From JBMNTP01 sp050945795 (lineage in GTDB: Bacteria; Bacillota; Clostridia; Christensenellales; MGBC116941), in assembly GCA_050945795.1 (NCBI GenBank), contig JBMNTP010000019.1:1-36987 (forward strand): 36,987 bases of DNA, given 5' to 3'. The first letter of the stretch is position 1. Each line of letters opens with the position of its first letter. Of the stretch, positions 14,288 to 22,842 are shown one piece after another. The notes beneath the pieces are model-generated. The model was not told the origin of the DNA and ran no database searches. It saw nothing but the letters and a program-made list of their open reading frames with translations. The translations under genes were made by a program, and so were the position numbers.

Positions 14288-14578
14288 ATGGCCAAATACA
14301 GTAATGAAATGTATAGGCTTTACGAAGATCTTTGTGATAATGCAAAGAGCAATATTGAAGCCCCCATTTTAGGCACTATGTATACGCCGATATGTAAATC
14401 ATGTAAAAATATAAACATGTTTTATGGCACATGGAAAGACCCTGAATGTGGCGTACTTGGATTTCCACCAGAAAAATATATTGGTGCCAAGGAGCGGGAC
14501 TGCACTTATTACGACCCTATCCCGAATTCTAAATGGAAACCATATACATGGGCGGATGATCCAAATAAAACACAATAA
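14288..14578 (+). CDS. Small Cys-rich protein of unknown function
   Basis: A 96-residue soluble protein I cannot assign to a family. C36-x2-C39, C54 and C72 form a plausible zinc-binding set, with C16 extra. The order C-x2-C, then C-x4-FPP, then a final C-x-Y-Y-x-P is loosely reminiscent of small Cys-rich proteins with a C-x2-C-F / C-x-FP pattern, but this is only an impression. It has a good promoter, a weak GAGATGGG ribosome site and a hairpin downstream. It lies inside the direct-repeat-bounded segment beside a phage remnant, so it may be accessory cargo. Confidence 0.6.
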   Translation: MAKYSNEMYRLYEDLCDNAKSNIEAPILGTMYTPICKSCKNINMFYGTWKDPECGVLGFPPEKYIGAKERDCTYYDPIPNSKWKPYTWADDPNKTQ

Positions 14579-14631
14579 CAGCATTTAATTCGCATGCTAA
14601 AATAGACAAACATTAAAAAGAATTCCCTATA

Positions 14632-14701
14632 AAAACCGCTCTCATCGGACGGTTTTAAAATGCCGATTAAAAGCGTTTTAAGCCTGTAAAAGGGCTTTTT
14701 T
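14632..14701 (+). terminator. Two hairpins after the Cys-rich gene
   Basis: The first has arms AAAACCG (14632-14638) and CGGTTTT (14650-14656). The second has AAGCC (14680-14684) and GGCTT (14693-14697) followed by a T-run to about 14701. Both look like intrinsic terminators. Confidence 0.55.
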
Positions 14702-14737
14702 AAATTCGCTCGATTCTGCCGTTATCAAACAGCGTAG

Positions 14738-14926
14738 TGGACTTATAAAATTGAAAAAACTATTGAAGAACTGCAGGCGGCAAACCAACAGGCTATGGCT
14801 GACTATGAGGCAAAGTTCAATCACGCGCTGCTCGAGCATAAGCTCAAAGCGCGGCTAACTGCGGAGAATGCGGTTATTTTACGGCGTTAAATACAGAACT
14901 TGATATATCTAAAATCAGTTTGTCTA
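14738..14926 (+). pseudogene. Frameshifted remnant of a phage scaffold (GP20-like) protein
   Basis: A frame open from 14738 to the stop at 14890 encodes a coiled-coil-like stretch with IEELQAANQQ and FNHALLEHKLKARLTAENAV, and has no start codon or ribosome site. After a shift of one base, the next frame continues with TALNTELDISKISL. Together these follow the layout of phage minor structural/scaffold GP20 proteins, in which a helix with NHAL...LKARLTAENAV is followed by a short ALLD-x-SKISL-type segment. The resemblance is from memory of the family. The rest of the phage gene and any phage neighbours are absent. The end coincides with the right copy of the direct repeat. Confidence 0.55.
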
Positions 14927-14936
14927 CTCCCCGCAA
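14924..14936 (+). repeat. 13-base direct repeat, right copy
   Basis: CTACTCCCCGCAA, identical to 14083-14095, at the point where the phage-like reading frame ends. Confidence 0.6.
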
Positions 14937-14954
14937 CACCCTCCACACGCACCA

Positions 14955-16370
14955 TCAAATGATCCCCATGCTTTTAGCAAGCCTCGCCGCCATAGCCTCT
15001 AGCACATGCCTTTTATTCTTATCCGGCTCTAGTACAACCTTTTGATAAAGCGCGCGCTTAATGCGCTTTACATCTTTGCCTGGGCCTATGCCCGCCAAGC
15101 GCATTATGGCATGGCCATCTATCTGGAGATCAGCCTCGCTTATCATGCCGCCGTCATCAATCATCTCTTGAAGTATGCGCCGCCACTTTTGCGCCGTATC
15201 AGATTGCGCCTTTTTGCCCGACCCTTTTACATCCGCCTCCCTAAGCTCTATAAGCTGCGTTGCAGCCTCCTCGCCCAGTAAAGCGAATTTCAAACGCAGC
15301 TTGTTTTTGCTTGTCTTGCCGTCGAGATCATACATATGCCAGCGAATAAGGGTTGTAACGCGGTCTACTACATCGTTTGGATATTTCAATCCGGCTTGGC
15401 CGAGCATAAGCACAGCGGCTTGTGCGCCCATAACCTCATGATTGTACATCTTGCCCGATCCTTTAACCGCTTGCGGCTTTGCAACGTCATGAAGCAGCGC
15501 CGCAAGCCTTACCTCTAAAACAGGCGCAGCCGCTGCGCACGCCCTTATGTTATGCTCAAAAACATCGTAGACATGGTAAGCCGAGCTTTGTACCACTCCT
15601 TCGCCTTCTAACAGTCGGGGCAGAATATATTTAAACGCGTCGAGCTCCTTGAGCATTTTAAGCCCCCTAAGCGGCGCAGGCTCATCCTTGTGCTTTATGC
15701 CGTAGCGTATGTCAGAGAGGAGTATTTTATCAAGCTCCGCGCGTATCCTCTCTTTGGCTATATCCGCCAAATACGTTATCCTCTGCTTTGCCGCCTCGAA
15801 TGTAGCGGCGTCAATGTCAAAGCCCAGCTCGCAGGCAAACCTTACCATGCGTATTATGCGAAGGCCGTCGTCGCTGAGTATAACTGAAGGGTCTTTTGAG
15901 GTGGCGCGTATTTTTTTTGCCTCCAAATCGGCCATGCCGCCGGTAGGGTCTATCACTTCTCCCCCGCCTAGCGGGCAATACATGGCGTTTACGGTAAAAT
16001 CACGGCGGATAGCGTCTTCGCCGACATCGGAAGAAAAAACTACCGTTTCCGGGCGGTGCGATCCGCCTTCTCTGTACGCCTCTTTCCTAAATACAGTGTA
16101 TTCGCATATATGCCTACCGTCTTTCGAGGTAAAATGGATTTCTATAGTGCCAAATTCAATCGCCTTTGGTATCACCTTTATGCGGCTGTCATGTTTGAGC
16201 GCTGCCATTACCCGTTCAGGCGGCACATCGGCGCATATGTCTATATCGCTTGGCGCAAGTCCCATAAGCGAATTTCTTACCAAGCCGCCTACCGCCAGCG
16301 CGTTTATACCATTTTGCCTCAATATGCCATCCAGCTCAGTTAGCCAGTTCGGCGTTTGTACCCGGCGCAT
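14955..16370 (-). CDS. cca: CCA tRNA nucleotidyltransferase with HD domain
   Basis: A 471-residue enzyme that adds or repairs the 3' CCA end of tRNAs. The nucleotidyltransferase head has G28-G29-x2-R32 and the catalytic pair D42-x-D44. The RRDFTVNAMY motif and the RIxRMVRFAxELGF segment follow. An HD phosphohydrolase-type domain (LLHDVAKPQ and later His residues, about 260-360) is present, as in many bacterial CCA enzymes and poly(A) polymerases. CCA addition is the more likely role in a Clostridium-like host, but tailing is not excluded. It starts one base after the dapF stop, so the two are co-transcribed. Confidence 0.9.
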   Translation of the reverse strand: MRRVQTPNWLTELDGILRQNGINALAVGGLVRNSLMGLAPSDIDICADVPPERVMAALKHDSRIKVIPKAIEFGTIEIHFTSKDGRHICEYTVFRKEAYREGGSHRPETVVFSSDVGEDAIRRDFTVNAMYCPLGGGEVIDPTGGMADLEAKKIRATSKDPSVILSDDGLRIIRMVRFACELGFDIDAATFEAAKQRITYLADIAKERIRAELDKILLSDIRYGIKHKDEPAPLRGLKMLKELDAFKYILPRLLEGEGVVQSSAYHVYDVFEHNIRACAAAAPVLEVRLAALLHDVAKPQAVKGSGKMYNHEVMGAQAAVLMLGQAGLKYPNDVVDRVTTLIRWHMYDLDGKTSKNKLRLKFALLGEEAATQLIELREADVKGSGKKAQSDTAQKWRRILQEMIDDGGMISEADLQIDGHAIMRLAGIGPGKDVKRIKRALYQKVVLEPDKNKRHVLEAMAARLAKSMGII

Positions 16371-16371
16371 T

Positions 16372-17196
16372 TTATATATACACCTCTCCTTTAAATGAAA
16401 GCTCGGCCGGTCCGCTCATTATAACGCTGCCGCCTTCCGTCCAGTCTATATGCATTATACCCAACTCTAGCTCGGCATCAACGCTGCGGCCCGTATACCC
16501 TCTTTTGGCGCACGCCACCACCGAAGCGCTTACCCCGGTGCCGCACGCTAATGTGCGCCCCGCTCCCCGCTCCCAGGTAGCTACCTTTATTTTGCCTTTA
16601 TCTATAACCTGCACAAAATTAACGTTTGTGCGTTTAGGGAATATCTCCATATGCTCTATTTCTTTGCCTACGCCGCAAATATCAACGGCTAGAACATCGT
16701 CCACAAAAACAACTGTATGCGGCACGCCTACATTAAGCGCGGCGGCGTCCCATATGTTCCCGCCCGCGCTAAGCTTTAGCTCCATAGCGTCGCCACTGCC
16801 TTTTACAGGAATGTCCTCTCGGCTTAAAAGCGGCATACCCATATCTATAGCTACCGACACCACTTTTTCGCCCTCAATCGAAAGCTCCGCTTTTTTTATG
16901 CCGGCTAGCGTTTCAATAGATATGCTATCGCTCTTTACAATGCCGTTTTCATACGCATATTTGGCGAAGCAGCGTATACCGTTGCCGCACATTTCCGCCT
17001 CGCTGCCGTCGCTGTTTATTATTCGCATACGCAGGTCGGCTTTATCCGAGTCAAGTATGGCTATAATGCCGTCGGCCCCTATGCCGGCATGACGGTGGCA
17101 CAGCTTGGGCGCAATCGCCTGAAGGTCGGGATGCCTTGCCCTGCCGTCTATCATTATAAAATCATTACCCAATCCATGCATCTTAGAAAAAAGCAT
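16372..17196 (-). CDS. dapF: Diaminopimelate epimerase
   Basis: A 274-residue enzyme converting LL- to meso-diaminopimelate for lysine and peptidoglycan synthesis. Both catalytic cysteines are present: C70 in EMCGNGIRC and C218 in ACGTG. The start MLFSKMHGLGNDFI is typical, with AAGGAG about nine bases upstream of the ATG. It is the first gene of a two-gene operon with the CCA enzyme and is divergent from the lipid kinase gene at 17320. Confidence 0.96.
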   Translation of the reverse strand: MLFSKMHGLGNDFIMIDGRARHPDLQAIAPKLCHRHAGIGADGIIAILDSDKADLRMRIINSDGSEAEMCGNGIRCFAKYAYENGIVKSDSISIETLAGIKKAELSIEGEKVVSVAIDMGMPLLSREDIPVKGSGDAMELKLSAGGNIWDAAALNVGVPHTVVFVDDVLAVDICGVGKEIEHMEIFPKRTNVNFVQVIDKGKIKVATWERGAGRTLACGTGVSASVVACAKRGYTGRSVDAELELGIMHIDWTEGGSVIMSGPAELSFKGEVYI

Positions 17197-17319
17197 ATAT
17201 TATCACTCCTTATCCCTTGATTATACTTTGCCTGCTCATTTTGTTCAATAAAACTGCTGTACAAATGACTTGCGGTGCATTAAGATATTATTTGTTACGA
17301 TATATTCGCGGAGGGTAAT

Positions 17320-18204
17320 ATGTATTCTTTTATAGTCAATCCCAAAGCCGGCCGCGGGCGTGCTTTAAAATATATAGCGCGTGTTGAAACACGTTTAAAA
17401 GAACTGGGCGAACCTTATGAAGTGCTTTATTCCCAACACTCTGGACATTCAATCACCTTAGCGCAATCGCTTAAAACGCAAAAGCGCGCCGCCGTTGTGG
17501 CGGTAGGCGGAGACGGCACATTGGTTGAAGTGGCGACGGGGTTGGCCGGCTCGGATTGTATTATGGGCGTTATACCCGCCGGGACGGGTAACGACTTTTC
17601 AAGAACGCTCGGCATACCAAGAGATCCTGAGCTGGCTTTAGATACGGTACTTAATGGAAAAATTATACAGTCAGACATGGGTCTTATAAACGGCAAGGAT
17701 TATTTTTTAAATGTAGCCGGCTTAGGCTTTGATGTGTCGGTGCTAAAGCATTCCTATAAAACAAACCGTATTTTTAAAGGCATGGCCGCTTATTTCCTTG
17801 CGGTGCTGCTTGCGCTTGTAAATTTAAAATTTCCGCGCGTTAAAATAACTACCCCTGACGGCGTTATAGAGCAGGAAGCGCTTATGCTGGCGGTTGCCAA
17901 CGGCAGATGCTTTGGCGGCGGCATGATGGTAGCACCCGATGCTCGGCTTGATGACGGGCTGTTCAATGTATGCCTTATACGCAAGCTCGGTCGGCTGTCG
18001 GTGCTTAAATTACTGCCGTCGTTTATAAAAGGCTCGCATTTGAAAAACAAATATGTCACTTACTTTAAATGCAGCCGTATTACCGCCGAATGCACGCCGG
18101 TAAATCAGCTTAATATGGACGGTGAGCTAGGCGGTTTTACGCCCGTCACTTTTGAGGTGCTGCCCGGCCATATAAGCATACTTACGCCGCGCCAGCCGTC
18201 CTGA
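17320..18204 (+). CDS. Diacylglycerol-kinase-family lipid kinase (YegS/DgkB type)
   Basis: A 294-residue protein with the DAGK catalytic fold. FIVNPKAGRG begins the domain, and the nucleotide-binding GGDGTLVEVATGL and PAGTGNDFSRTLGIP motifs follow at about residues 66-100. These kinases phosphorylate diacylglycerol or related lipids at the inner membrane face to recycle phospholipid. The exact lipid is not readable. A GCGGAGGG ribosome site precedes the ATG. A GC-rich stem (CCCCGC/GCGGGG, about 18216-18231) follows but has no clear T-run. Confidence 0.9.
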   Translation: MYSFIVNPKAGRGRALKYIARVETRLKELGEPYEVLYSQHSGHSITLAQSLKTQKRAAVVAVGGDGTLVEVATGLAGSDCIMGVIPAGTGNDFSRTLGIPRDPELALDTVLNGKIIQSDMGLINGKDYFLNVAGLGFDVSVLKHSYKTNRIFKGMAAYFLAVLLALVNLKFPRVKITTPDGVIEQEALMLAVANGRCFGGGMMVAPDARLDDGLFNVCLIRKLGRLSVLKLLPSFIKGSHLKNKYVTYFKCSRITAECTPVNQLNMDGELGGFTPVTFEVLPGHISILTPRQPS

Positions 18205-18301
18205 CGTTTTACCCCGCTTGCGCGGGGCTTGCGCATAGTGTAAAATATTTCTGCCGACTATTGTGTAATCGGCTTTGTTTGCTTGTAAATGGAGAGTACT
18301 T

Positions 18302-19435
18302 ATGAATAAACTTTACCGGCCGCGTACGCCGGCTATGGGCTCGCGACCCAAAAGGCGCAGGCTCAACCCGAAAATCCTAATATTCGCGCTGCTGCTCGTT
18401 GTTTTAGCGGCGGCTGTATTTATAACCTTAAATTTGCTTAAATCAAGCAGCGATACGCTGGCTTCCGGCATTGAAATGCCGTTTACTGCCGGACAGGAGT
18501 TTTTCGCGGTATCAGATGGCATTGTTTATGTTACCGGGGCCGAGTTAAAATGCATCAATTTTAAAGGCGAGGAAAAATGGAGTTCCTCTATCGCCTTCAC
18601 CGACGCCTCAACAGCTCATTCGCCCACCCTTATAGCGACATGGAAGGGTTCGGCTGTTCAGCTTTTTGATATTTCCGGCAACCTGCTTTTTAAAAACGAC
18701 TTCCTGGGAAATATACAGCTTGTACGTTGCGGCGTACAATTTGTCTCTGTTTTGTCTAGAGATGATGCCGGAGAACTGTCGCTTACCGTACTCAATACTA
18801 CCGGAGAGAAGCTTCAAGAATTGCCTATGACCGACCAAAACCTTTTGGATTTCGGCTTTACCGGCGAGCTTGACATGCTTTGGACTCTTATGCTCGACAC
18901 CGAAGGCAGCGTACCCATCTCAAAAATAATGACATACAAATTAGAGAGTAACAGCATAGTAGGTATGGTCACAATAAATGATCAGATACCGCACAAGCTT
19001 TTCTTTACCGTCGATGAAATATATGTAATCGGCACCAATCATATTATGTTGTACGATTACGTTAACACAAGAAAGAGCTCTCATCTTGTTTACGGCTGGG
19101 AACTGGCTGTAGCTAACGCCGCCTCCTCCCCTATTACGCTAGCGTTCACGCCACGCGATGACGCTACGCTTGACGCCACCATAACAACGGCAAGGGTGAT
19201 ACGTCCCGGCCGCGAGGAAGCATCATATAACCTGCCGCCTAGCTGTTTTAAAATAGCGTTGGGCAGCAGCAAGCTTTACGCCTTTACGCCTAACGGCATG
19301 CAGTCGAATTCGTTTGATTCGGACAGCAAAACGTTCTATCGGTTCGCTACGCCCATTGAGGCCGCCTATCCCGTCGGTACAACACACGCACTTATACAAA
19401 CGCTTAACGGGCTGGAGCTTATCGCGCTGCCCTAA
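18302..19435 (+). CDS. DUF5711-type membrane-anchored protein
   Basis: A 377-residue protein. A basic cytoplasmic N-terminus (about 1-25, PKRRRLNPK) is followed by one membrane segment (about 26-46) and a long extracytoplasmic domain. That domain is rich in repeated beta strands, each resembling a propeller blade (for example FFAVSDGIVYVTG and LKCINFKGEEKW). This matches the DUF5711 family of Clostridia; the function is unknown. I start at the ATG at 18302 with GGAGAG upstream; an in-frame ATG at 18275 lacks a ribosome site. It is 14 bases ahead of the CvpA-family gene, so the two probably form an operon. Confidence 0.82.
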   Translation: MNKLYRPRTPAMGSRPKRRRLNPKILIFALLLVVLAAAVFITLNLLKSSSDTLASGIEMPFTAGQEFFAVSDGIVYVTGAELKCINFKGEEKWSSSIAFTDASTAHSPTLIATWKGSAVQLFDISGNLLFKNDFLGNIQLVRCGVQFVSVLSRDDAGELSLTVLNTTGEKLQELPMTDQNLLDFGFTGELDMLWTLMLDTEGSVPISKIMTYKLESNSIVGMVTINDQIPHKLFFTVDEIYVIGTNHIMLYDYVNTRKSSHLVYGWELAVANAASSPITLAFTPRDDATLDATITTARVIRPGREEASYNLPPSCFKIALGSSKLYAFTPNGMQSNSFDSDSKTFYRFATPIEAAYPVGTTHALIQTLNGLELIALP

Positions 19436-19449
19436 CGCTGGAGGAAAGT

Positions 19450-20157
19450 ATGAATCTGCTTGATTTAGCTATATTAACTATACTTGGGCTATTTGTAATA
19501 GCCGGCATACACGGCGGCTTTTTAAAATCAATGTCGGGGGTTGTCGCCTTTTTCTGCGCTGTACTGTTGGCATACCTTATAATGCCGGCTACCGCCACCG
19601 CCCTTCACAATAACGATGATATTTATCCGCAACTGGCGCTTTATACCGAAGGAGCGGAAAGGATACAGGATTTTGAGGACTCTAAGCTTATAGTAGCCGA
19701 TGTTGACGCTGAAAAGATTGAATCTATAATAGAGTCGGCAAAGCTGCCTTATCCCATGGATAAGGTAATCGAGAACAATATCAACTCATTAGCTTTTGAG
19801 CAAGACGGTATATTTACTATGGGCGAGTATTTTAATGAGTCGATAGTAAACTTTACCGTCAATCTCATATCGTTTTTGCTGCTTTTTATAGTTATAAGGG
19901 CGATTCTGGCGTTTATAATACACGGCGCCGATTATGTTTTAAAGTTTCCTGTACTGCGCCGGTTTGATGGCCTGGTGGGTGGCGCTTTCGGCTTAATACA
20001 AGGCATTTTCGTGCTGTTTACTATATTCTCACTTGCGCCGCTTTTAATAACGCTGGTTCCCGTAGATATTATACGCCCGTTTATAGAATCGTCTTTTCTA
20101 GGCAACCTATTCTACAAATCAAACTTCATAGCCTCACTTATACGAGGGGTAATTTAA
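19450..20157 (+). CDS. CvpA-family membrane protein
   Basis: A 235-residue protein with about four membrane segments: residues 4-20 and 28-48, then 140-160 and 175-205 after an extracytoplasmic acidic loop. The start LDLAILTILGLFVIAGIHGGFLKS and the later DGLVGGAFGLIQGI match the CvpA/YshB family, linked to colicin V production, septation and envelope integrity. GGAGG precedes the ATG. It ends just before the first parS-like site, and a terminator follows. Confidence 0.85.
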   Translation: MNLLDLAILTILGLFVIAGIHGGFLKSMSGVVAFFCAVLLAYLIMPATATALHNNDDIYPQLALYTEGAERIQDFEDSKLIVADVDAEKIESIIESAKLPYPMDKVIENNINSLAFEQDGIFTMGEYFNESIVNFTVNLISFLLLFIVIRAILAFIIHGADYVLKFPVLRRFDGLVGGAFGLIQGIFVLFTIFSLAPLLITLVPVDIIRPFIESSFLGNLFYKSNFIASLIRGVI

Positions 20158-20164
20158 GTTTAAA

Positions 20165-20180
20165 TGTTTCATGTGAAACA
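20165..20180. promoter_or_regulatory. parS-like site 1
   Basis: TGTTTCATGTGAAACA matches the bacterial parS consensus TGTTTCACGTGAAACA at 15 of 16 bases. It lies 72 bases from the 3' end of parB. Confidence 0.85.
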
Positions 20181-20185
20181 TAAAA

Positions 20186-20208
20186 GCCGCCTATAAGGCG
20201 GCCTTTTT
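20186..20208 (+). terminator. Terminator after the CvpA-family gene
   Basis: GCCGCC (20186-20191), loop TATAA, GGCGGC (20197-20202) and a T-run. It stands between the two parS-like sites. Confidence 0.82.
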
Positions 20209-20231
20209 TATATGCTCTATATTTAATATAT

Positions 20232-20247
20232 TGTTTCATGTGAAACA
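20232..20247. promoter_or_regulatory. parS-like site 2
   Basis: A second, identical TGTTTCATGTGAAACA, 67 bases from the first and five bases from the parB stop codon. Confidence 0.85.
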
Positions 20248-20252
20248 TATGC

Positions 20253-21110
20253 CTAGCTTAAGCTATCGTATATGCGCTCAAGCCCTTCCCTGTCATAATA
20301 GTTTATAACTATGCTACCGCGCCGCATATCCCCTTTTATGCTTACCTTTGTGCCAAAACGTGCGCGCAACTCCGACTCAAACTTATCAAGCTCAACATCA
20401 CGCTCCGCCACCTTGCGCTCTTTTTGCTGTGGCTGCTGCGCCAATTGAGCCAACCGCTCCAACTCTCGCACCGACAACTGTTCTTTTACCGCCTTTTGCG
20501 CCAACTCCAGCGCCATTTCCTGCGAAAGCGGCACCAGACATCTGGCATGTCCCGCCGACAGCGCCCCGTCCGACACCATCTTTATAACATCCTCACACAA
20601 AGATAGCAGTCTTAGCGCGTTTGCTATCGCGGGACGGCTTTTCCCTATACGCTTTGATACCTGCTCCTGAGTAAGGCTGTATTCGTCCATAAGCATGCGG
20701 ATGCCCGACGCTTCCTCAATGGGATTAAGGTCAACGCGCTGAAGGTTTTCTATGAGTGAAATTTCCATAAGCTCGCGGTCGTCAAGCTCTTTTACTATAA
20801 CCGGTATGCTTTTAAGCCCCGCCTTGCCCGCCGCCCGCCATCTGCGCTCGCCGGCTATTATGGTATATCTATCGCCACTTTGCCGCACTATAACAGGCTG
20901 TATCACGCCATGCTCTTTTATAGAAGCCGCCAGCTCATTTATTTTTTCCTCATCAAATTCTTTTCTCGCCTGATCCTTATTAGGATCGAGCAGCATTATA
21001 TCAACTTCTTCAATGCCAGAAGGCGAAGTTGACGCCTCAAGATCTATATCCATATTTATAAGAGCGCCCAATCCCCTGCCAAGCCTCTGCTGCTTTGATT
21101 GCTGTTTCAT
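20253..21110 (-). CDS. parB: Chromosome-partitioning protein ParB/Spo0J
   Basis: A 285-residue DNA-binding CTPase that loads at parS and recruits ParA and SMC. RLGRGLGALI at the N-terminus is the ParA-stimulating segment. The CTP-binding motifs are GERRWRA and ENLQRxDLNPIEEA, followed by the HTH (about 140-190) and a C-terminal dimer domain. The ATG at 21110 shares one base with the parA stop; an upstream in-frame extension inside parA is not expected to be used. Two parS-like sites lie directly downstream. Confidence 0.95.
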   Translation of the reverse strand: MKQQSKQQRLGRGLGALINMDIDLEASTSPSGIEEVDIMLLDPNKDQARKEFDEEKINELAASIKEHGVIQPVIVRQSGDRYTIIAGERRWRAAGKAGLKSIPVIVKELDDRELMEISLIENLQRVDLNPIEEASGIRMLMDEYSLTQEQVSKRIGKSRPAIANALRLLSLCEDVIKMVSDGALSAGHARCLVPLSQEMALELAQKAVKEQLSVRELERLAQLAQQPQQKERKVAERDVELDKFESELRARFGTKVSIKGDMRRGSIVINYYDREGLERIYDSLS

Positions 21111-21877
21111 TACCTCTCCTCCTCTCCAAGAAGCTCGCCGGCAAGATCGGTATACGCCAGTGCGCCTATGCATTTAGGATCGTACAGCGTTATAGGTAAC
21201 CCGAAGCTCGGCGCTTCACCTAATCTTACGTTGCGCGGTATAACAGTTTTATAGACTTTGTTCTTAAAAAACTTTTTAACCTCATCAACAACCTGATTTG
21301 AAAGGTTTGTCCTAGAATCAAACATAGTAAGCACAACGCCTTCAACGCCCAAAGAAGGATTAAGCGCTTTTCTAATAAGCTTAACAGTATTCATAAGCTC
21401 GGACAGGCCTTCTAAAGCATAGAATTCGCATTGAATAGGCACAAGAAGAGTATCCGCGCAAGTCAGCGCGTTTATAGTCAATAGGCCTAGCGACGGCGGG
21501 CAGTCTATAAAAATATAATCATAGTGCCGCCGCACATGCTTAAGTGCGTTTTTAAGCACATGCTCCCTCGCTAGCGTTGATACCAGCTCTATTTCGGCGC
21601 CGGCAAGCCGCATTGTGGCGGGCAATAGGTCAAGCCCTTTAACGCAGGTATCTATAATGCAGTTTGAAATGTCCTCCCCGTTTATAAGAACGTCATATAC
21701 CGTCTTTTGAAGGCTTCTCTTGTCTATGCCAAGGCCGCTTGTAGTGTTGCCCTGCGGGTCTATATCGATAGCCAATACCCTTTTACCAGCCTCAGCTATA
21801 CATGCGCTCAGGTTAACATTGGTAGTGGTTTTGCCCACGCCGCCTTTCTGGTTGGCTACAGCAATTATTTTCGCCAA
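21110..21877 (-). CDS. parA: Chromosome-partitioning ATPase ParA/Soj
   Basis: A 255-residue Walker-type ATPase acting with ParB in origin segregation and control of DnaA. The deviant Walker A is KGGVGKTT (about residues 9-16), with DxDPQGN and FIDCPPSLGLL behind it. I place the start at a TTG at 21877, which puts the P-loop at the normal position and has AGAGGTG seven bases upstream. No ATG or GTG fits as well. A likely promoter lies at 21908-21936. Confidence 0.93.
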   Translation of the reverse strand: MAKIIAVANQKGGVGKTTTNVNLSACIAEAGKRVLAIDIDPQGNTTSGLGIDKRSLQKTVYDVLINGEDISNCIIDTCVKGLDLLPATMRLAGAEIELVSTLAREHVLKNALKHVRRHYDYIFIDCPPSLGLLTINALTCADTLLVPIQCEFYALEGLSELMNTVKLIRKALNPSLGVEGVVLTMFDSRTNLSNQVVDEVKKFFKNKVYKTVIPRNVRLGEAPSFGLPITLYDPKCIGALAYTDLAGELLGEEER

Positions 21878-21907
21878 TACAAAACACCTCTTTTCTCCAT
21901 CATACAA

Positions 21908-21936
21908 ATTATAAGTTATTTTGAAGTATTTTGAAA
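21908..21936 (-). promoter_or_regulatory. Candidate parAB promoter
   Basis: On the minus strand: TTTCAA (21936-21931), 17 bases, and TATAAT (21913-21908). The -35 is weak and the -10 is perfect. It lies between the noc terminator and the parA TTG start. Confidence 0.5.
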
Positions 21937-21954
21937 GCGGTTTAGCATAAGACG

Positions 21955-21986
21955 AAAAAAAAGGCGGCCCGCACAAGGCAAGCCGC
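21955..21986 (-). terminator. Terminator after noc
   Basis: A nine-pair stem on the minus strand (GCGGC...GCCGC outer pairs, with two G-U pairs) at 21964-21986, followed by eight Us. It begins 12 bases after the noc stop. Confidence 0.8.
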
Positions 21987-21997
21987 AAAGGGGATGG

Positions 21998-22816
21998 CTA
22001 TTTTTTAATTATGGTTATATGTATGGAATACTGGTCGGCGATTTCCTCTACATCAAACTCGGTAGAAACGCCTTCTTGCTTCATTTTTTTTGCCAATTCA
22101 CGAAAAGAGTTTATTATAGGCCGATAATCACGATAAATCCGCGTTACCCTCGGCCGCCTATATGCGCCTTTTGGCTCAAGCAATTTCTCTATATATTCTT
22201 CCGTTGCTTTTACAGACAGGTTTCGCATTCTTATTACTTCTATCGCCTTTAACTGCGCTTCCTCCGATTTAAGTCTTAACAGCGCCCGGGCGTGTCTTTC
22301 AGTAAGCCTGTTTACTACAACGCTGCATCTTACGGCGGCAGGCAACTTTAATAATCTAAGCTTGTTTGCAACAGTAGACTGGTTTTTGCCTAGCTTATGC
22401 GCCAATTCCTCCTGCGTAAGATCGTGTTCCCTAATCAGATTTAAATAGCTTATTGCCTCCTCAAGAAAATGCAGGTTTTCACGCTGAAGGTTCTCTATAA
22501 GCGCCAGCATTGCCGAATCCTGCTCATACGCATTTACAAGTATCGCGTCAATATGCGTCCAACCCGCCTTTTTCGCCGCCCTAAGACGCCGCTCGCCGGC
22601 AATAAGCTCATAGCCCGTTTCGGTTGTGCGCACGCTTATCGGCTGTAACAAACCATACTGTTGCAGGCTGCGCGAAAGCTCGTCAATGCCGTTTTGCGAG
22701 AAATTTTTTCTAGGCTGATATGGATTTGGGCAAATTTGCGCAATAGGCAATCGCACCAGCCTTTGCTGATCTTCTTGAATCCGCTCTTTAGTTATTGTCT
22801 GTTTATAACGTATCAT
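21998..22816 (-). CDS. noc: Nucleoid occlusion protein Noc (ParB paralogue)
   Basis: A 272-residue ParB-family protein upstream of parAB and downstream of rsmG, the position of noc in Bacillota. It has the CTP-binding GERRLRA and ENLQRENLHFLEEA motifs, an HTH with LTQEELAHKLGKNQSTVANKLRLL, and a short C-terminal domain. Noc binds scattered DNA sites and the membrane to block septation over DNA. The N-terminus (MIRYKQTITKER) is basic and amphipathic-looking, fitting the membrane-binding segment of Noc. The ATG at 22816 has GGGGG seven bases upstream. A terminator-like hairpin lies just before the ribosome site. Confidence 0.9.
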   Translation of the reverse strand: MIRYKQTITKERIQEDQQRLVRLPIAQICPNPYQPRKNFSQNGIDELSRSLQQYGLLQPISVRTTETGYELIAGERRLRAAKKAGWTHIDAILVNAYEQDSAMLALIENLQRENLHFLEEAISYLNLIREHDLTQEELAHKLGKNQSTVANKLRLLKLPAAVRCSVVVNRLTERHARALLRLKSEEAQLKAIEVIRMRNLSVKATEEYIEKLLEPKGAYRRPRVTRIYRDYRPIINSFRELAKKMKQEGVSTEFDVEEIADQYSIHITIIKK

Positions 22817-22842
22817 ATACAATCCCCCAGGCAAATATATAC

